A stretch of 26,156 nucleotides of DNA from NCBI GenBank assembly GCA_045105615.1, contig JBGCDS010000029.1:1-26156 (forward strand), written 5' to 3'. Position 1 is the first letter of the stretch. Each line of letters starts with the position of its first letter. Below are positions 23,113-26,156 of this stretch, piece by piece. The position numbers were made by a program, and so were the translations under genes. The notes under the pieces are model-generated. The model saw nothing but the letters and a program-made list of their open reading frames with translations, was not told the origin of the DNA and did no database searches. The stretch is from UBA1858 sp045105615. GTDB lineage: Bacteria; Pseudomonadota; Gammaproteobacteria; UBA4575.

Positions 23113-24417
23113 ATGTTTGAGAAAATATTAAAGCTATTAAAAAACAATAAGCTTATTGACCTAGATGATATTCGAAACATGAGTCCTCTAGTTTCTGCAC
23201 AAAGTAGATTAGAAGAATATCAAAGCGTCTCAGATGAGAAGAAGTTAGAGGAATTTCTTCTCGTGGAACGGGAAATCAGTGATGCATTTTCTAAGAATGA
23301 AGTATTAGCTTTTCTTGGTGATTTTTTCCAATCAGTTAGTGCGGGGCTACAGTCATCAACATTAGATGCTAAATCAGTTCAGCAATGGCGTAATGTTCTT
23401 CGTGAGTTATTGGTTGGTATTGAATATAGTGGTGAATATGTTGATTCAGCAAATAAGATAAAGAGTCAGTTCGATGCTAGCAATGATCTTATAGAATGCA
23501 CTCAGAAGACTAAAGATCTATTGATTAATTATTCTACCAGTCTTAGCGGAGACCACGATGAAATGCATAGTTATTTGCTGACGATTGCGGATAAGCTGCA
23601 ATCTATCTATGCTGAAATAATAGAAACACAAGATGAGTTTTTTTCGCGTGAGTCTAAAAAAGGTAGTATTAATAAATCATTTGAGCAGGGTATAAAGCAG
23701 CTTGATGATACTTTGAAGGGTAGCGATGATTTAGATTTATTAAAGAAAAATCTAAATCAAATTGTTTCTGTAATACAGACCAAAGTGATTGAAGAAGTAG
23801 AGGCCGAGGAAAGTGAAACTCAAGTTCTTGAAAATAAAATTGCGGGTATGAGTAATAAGATTAAGCTGTTAGAAGATCACGCAAAAGATTTAGAGAAAAC
23901 TATCCATAAGAAACATATGGAAGCCATTACAGACCCGTTAACTGGCTTATATAATCGGGCTGCTTATGTGCAAGCGCTAGAAAAAGCATGGATGAAATGG
24001 GAACAGGAGAAAGTTCATAGCACTATGCTGGTATGGGATATTGACCATTTTAAAATGATTAATGATGGTCATGGTCATGCTGCTGGTGACAAGGTCTTGC
24101 AGTCGGTGGCGAAGAAATTAGAAACCGGTGTGCGTAAAGGCGATATATTAGCAAGATTTGGTGGTGAGGAGTTTGTCATGCTTTTGGTTGATAAGTCTTT
24201 AGAAGAGGGCGCGCAACTGGCCGAGAGAATTCGTCAATTAATCTCATCAACAGAATTCACTTACAAGAAACAAGCATTGCATGTGACTATTTCATGTGGA
24301 GTGGCATCTTTCCATGACAATGATACGCCGACATCATTATTTGAGCGTGCAGATAAGGCGCTATATCGTGCCAAGCACGGTGGTAGAGATCGTGTGGAAT
24401 CGTTGAAGGTCGCTTAG
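23113..24417 (+). CDS. Diguanylate cyclase with intact GGEEF and I-site
   Basis: A 434-residue protein with a C-terminal GGDEF domain. TDPLTGLYNRAAY (273-285) begins the domain, DIDHFKMINDGHGHAAGDKVL (309-329) is the substrate and metal part, and the active site reads GGEEF (350-354), with RKGD (341-344) five residues upstream as a complete inhibitory I-site. It should make c-di-GMP from GTP with product feedback. Residues 1-265 are charged and mostly helical, with a probable coiled coil at about 225-270, and no recognised sensor domain. It lies 18 bases after the FMN protein and probably shares its FliA promoter, linking c-di-GMP synthesis to late flagellar expression. It ends overlapping the convergent GGDEF gene by four bases. 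Confidence 0.92.
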   Translation: MFEKILKLLKNNKLIDLDDIRNMSPLVSAQSRLEEYQSVSDEKKLEEFLLVEREISDAFSKNEVLAFLGDFFQSVSAGLQSSTLDAKSVQQWRNVLRELLVGIEYSGEYVDSANKIKSQFDASNDLIECTQKTKDLLINYSTSLSGDHDEMHSYLLTIADKLQSIYAEIIETQDEFFSRESKKGSINKSFEQGIKQLDDTLKGSDDLDLLKKNLNQIVSVIQTKVIEEVEAEESETQVLENKIAGMSNKIKLLEDHAKDLEKTIHKKHMEAITDPLTGLYNRAAYVQALEKAWMKWEQEKVHSTMLVWDIDHFKMINDGHGHAAGDKVLQSVAKKLETGVRKGDILARFGGEEFVMLLVDKSLEEGAQLAERIRQLISSTEFTYKKQALHVTISCGVASFHDNDTPTSLFERADKALYRAKHGGRDRVESLKVA

Positions 24418-25331
24418 CTGATAAATTTTCCGTCAGCAAGAATAGATTGATTCCGACCCATTTTCTTAGCATGCTGTACAGCATGATTGGTGCGTTCAAA
24501 TATAGTTTCGATACTGTCGGTAGCTAATAATTCTGAAATGCCAGCACTGACGGTAATGTGCGCTGCTTTATTATTTGCAATTGTAAACCGGTGATTGTCA
24601 ATTGATTTGCGTATACGTTCGCTGATTTCAAATGCATTCCTGGCAGTCACGCCTTTAAGAATTAGACAGTAGGTATCATTGTCGTAGCGAAACAGTAAGT
24701 CAGTGTCGCGTATATTGCTGCGCATAACACTCATTGTGTTATATAAAATTTCATCTCTAACAATAAAGTTTGTGGATTCAGAAATTCTTTGGAATCTATC
24801 AATATCAATTAGTACGATCGACATGGGGATCCGCTCTCTGTGCGATAGTTTGGCTTCTCGTGTGACTAATTGTTCTACAAGTGTTGCATTAGCAACACCT
24901 ATCGTCTCTTCGTCAGAAGATAATAGGGAATTAGATTTTTGTTGGATTACTGATCTCAAAGGATGGACTAATAGTGATGAGATAAGCTCAATGTTTTTCA
25001 TCTCATTATCTGATAATTCATTTTTTCGAAATAAGGTAATATCACCCCAAAAATCATCGTCAGTTTCTAAATGAAAATTACACTGTGCTTGATGCATGTT
25101 TCCTAGTGAGTAAGCGATACCTAATAGAGGGTAGCGATAGCGTAAACCGTCAATGTTGAGAATGGATTGTATACACTCTTCATATGATTGAATTAACGTT
25201 TCAACGCATAATTGACTTTGAAATTTAAGCGTATAACTTAATACGGATCCCGTCGATTCAAGGACTGTCGCATGTGCTTTTGTATCAAGATTATGCGGTT
25301 TAATTAACTTGATTGGTTTATTTGCTTCCAT
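24414..25331 (-). CDS. Degenerate GGDEF protein, likely c-di-GMP receptor
   Basis: A 305-residue protein whose C-terminal half has the GGDEF fold (SIVLIDIDRFQRISE at 171-185, ITVSAGISELL, AVQHAKKMGRN), but the active-site motif reads DNDTY (217-221) in place of GGDEF, losing both catalytic-loop glycines. The I-site is kept as RDTD (208-211), five residues before it, as in active enzymes. It is therefore unlikely to make c-di-GMP but could bind it. Residues 1-130 look GAF-like (SDNEMKNIELISSLLVHPL). The gene converges on the active cyclase, overlapping by four bases with interlocked stop codons (TTAG), and lies downstream of flgN on the same strand, separated by a strong hairpin. No ribosome site is evident. 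Confidence 0.85.
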   Translation of the reverse strand: MEANKPIKLIKPHNLDTKAHATVLESTGSVLSYTLKFQSQLCVETLIQSYEECIQSILNIDGLRYRYPLLGIAYSLGNMHQAQCNFHLETDDDFWGDITLFRKNELSDNEMKNIELISSLLVHPLRSVIQQKSNSLLSSDEETIGVANATLVEQLVTREAKLSHRERIPMSIVLIDIDRFQRISESTNFIVRDEILYNTMSVMRSNIRDTDLLFRYDNDTYCLILKGVTARNAFEISERIRKSIDNHRFTIANNKAAHITVSAGISELLATDSIETIFERTNHAVQHAKKMGRNQSILADGKFIS

Positions 25332-25463
25332 CTATAGGGTGCTTTTTTAATTATTCTTATTTGTTAAGTTACAGCGTCATCTTATGCGATAAGCATAAAC
25401 TCTATTAATTGGTACAAATACGTAGATATTTATAAGTTAACAACTGTTTACAATTGATTATTA

Positions 25464-25511
25464 TTAACGCTACTTCAATCGTCAAACAATTGACGATTGA
25501 AGTAGCGTTAA
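25464..25511. terminator. Perfect 22-bp hairpin between flgN and the GGDEF gene
   Basis: The arms 25464-25485 and 25490-25511 pair over 22 bp without mismatch around the 4-base loop ACAA. It lies about 40 bases after the flgN stop on the minus strand and probably ends flgMN transcription, but no T-run follows in that direction; a short CTCTTTT follows on the plus strand. It may act as a bidirectional terminator or a repetitive element. Confidence 0.5.
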
Positions 25512-25551
25512 ACTCTTTTGTACTTAATTAAGTTGTTGGATGCTAGGTGGT

Positions 25552-25980
25552 TTAGGCATGAACGGAGCGATTAGGTTCCGAAGTGATGATTTGATTACCA
25601 TCTTCACTGTAAGTGACCGACTGTTCTGTATCAAACAATGAATGTAATTGATGCAATGTGTTGGTAGTGTGCTTAAGGCGAGTGTTTACTAAAGAGCTAT
25701 TTTCAGCATTCATCTGCTGGCATGTCTTGAGTAAATTAACCGTTTGTTGCCATTTTTTATTCAATGTTACATCACCTTTAAAATTATCCAATAGAGGTGA
25801 GAATTGAGACTCTAATTTAGACAATTGTGTGATCGTATCTTGTTTCTGAACAGTGATTTTATTTAAATCATTAGCATTACCGACTAAAAGTAATTCTCTT
25901 TCGGCCGATAGCTGATTTAGGAAAGTATTAATGCAATTTTGTAGTTCGGTGATAACTTGATCTGAGTGTTGGTTTTTCAT
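25552..25980 (-). CDS. flgN: Flagellar chaperone FlgN
   Basis: An approximately 142-residue, almost wholly helical protein of the FlgN family, the export chaperone for hook-associated proteins FlgK and FlgL. The N-terminal half ELQNCINTFLNQLSAERELL and VQKQDTITQLSKLESQF follows the FlgN pattern, and the tail carries the flexible C terminus expected to bind its clients. The start is ATG at 25980, because a GGAA ribosome-like site lies 7 bases upstream; an ATG at 25992 would add four residues but has no such site. It follows flgM by about 40 bases, the usual flgM-flgN order. FlgN and FlgM are normally FliA-controlled, but their promoter is beyond the window. Confidence 0.85.
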   Translation of the reverse strand: MKNQHSDQVITELQNCINTFLNQLSAERELLLVGNANDLNKITVQKQDTITQLSKLESQFSPLLDNFKGDVTLNKKWQQTVNLLKTCQQMNAENSSLVNTRLKHTTNTLHQLHSLFDTEQSVTYSEDGNQIITSEPNRSVHA

Positions 25981-26021
25981 ATACCGTTCCATGGTGTTTA
26001 CTAGCGCTTAAGTAAAATGAA

Positions 26022-26156
26022 CTATTTTAGTAGCTCATCGATCTCGATTAGCTTGTCAGCAATCGCTGAGCTATTCACTTCATAGCGACCTTCAGATAAG
26101 GCAGACTTTATGTCATCTACTTTTTGTCGGTCAACAATCGGCTCTGAAGATAGGTT
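26022..26156 (-). CDS. flgM: Anti-sigma-28 factor FlgM (5' end beyond window)
   Basis: The last 44 codons of an anti-sigma-28 factor are visible, ending at the TAG at 26024-26022. The segment VDRQKVDDIKSALSEGRYEV, followed by NSSAIADKLIEIDELL, is the conserved C-terminal sigma-binding helix region of FlgM, which is secreted through the hook-basal body to release FliA. The gene is open at the right edge and lies upstream of flgN in the same direction. Its presence matches the FliA promoters found at 18737-18763 and 21426-21452. Confidence 0.85.
   Translation of the reverse strand, partial: NLSSEPIVDRQKVDDIKSALSEGRYEVNSSAIADKLIEIDELLK

Noticed and set aside
24703..25074. 123-codon plus-strand frame opposite the degenerate GGDEF gene
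   Set aside because: Antisense shadow; the minus-strand protein has a coherent GGDEF fold and accounts for the region.

Overview
The window is A+T-rich DNA from a motile Gram-negative bacterium. LptF/LptG homologues indicate an outer membrane. A PomA/PomB-type (sodium) flagellar stator, FlgN/FlgM and promoters of the sigma-28 (FliA) type point to a proteobacterium, most likely an aquatic or marine gammaproteobacterium; the genus cannot be read from the sequence. Nothing here looks like an insertion sequence, prophage, CRISPR array, tRNA or rRNA.

Region A (1-17690) looks like one large bacterial sphingolipid locus. A minus-strand operon (transcribed 6899 to 1) encodes a fatty acyl-AMP ligase, a ceramide-reductase-like SDR, an acyl carrier protein and a serine-palmitoyltransferase-type enzyme, then NeuB- and NeuC-type nonulosonic-acid enzymes and a phospholipase-D-like protein cut by the left edge. 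After a HIT-family gene, a divergent plus-strand operon (7784-10479) encodes a fatty-acid-2-hydroxylase-like enzyme, a bacterial-ceramide-synthase-like GNAT protein and a MobA-like nucleotidyltransferase. A LicC/CpgD-like nucleotidyltransferase (minus), an lptF-lptG pair (plus) and a metallophosphoesterase (minus) follow. The region closes with a tight three-gene plus-strand operon: CDP-alcohol phosphotransferase, LCB5/diacylglycerol-kinase-like lipid kinase, and a protein resembling the mitochondrial CDP-diacylglycerol synthase Tam41.

Read as a pathway, Aas would load a fatty acid onto the ACP, Spt condense it with serine, the ceramide synthase N-acylate the product, the SDR reduce it and the hydroxylase modify it. 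The kinase / Tam41-like / CDP-alcohol-transferase trio, with one or both nucleotidyltransferases, would build a phosphorylated head group, and LptF/LptG could export the lipid. The core (Spt, ACP, ligase, ceramide synthase, reductase) matches the five-gene ceramide set known from Caulobacter. The CDP-ceramide step and the nonulosonic-acid link are inferences.

Region B (17691-18780) is a boundary: a strong hairpin, a small possible HTH gene, an unrecognised 134-codon gene and a cluster of FliA-type promoter elements.

Region C (18781-26156) is flagellar and c-di-GMP related: a possible 26-codon membrane peptide, pomA, pomB and an HDOD protein; then, behind a consensus FliA promoter, a membrane-anchored FMN glutamate-synthase-like protein and an intact diguanylate cyclase. 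Convergent with that is a GGDEF protein with a destroyed active site but a retained I-site. The window ends in minus-strand flgN and the 3' end of flgM.
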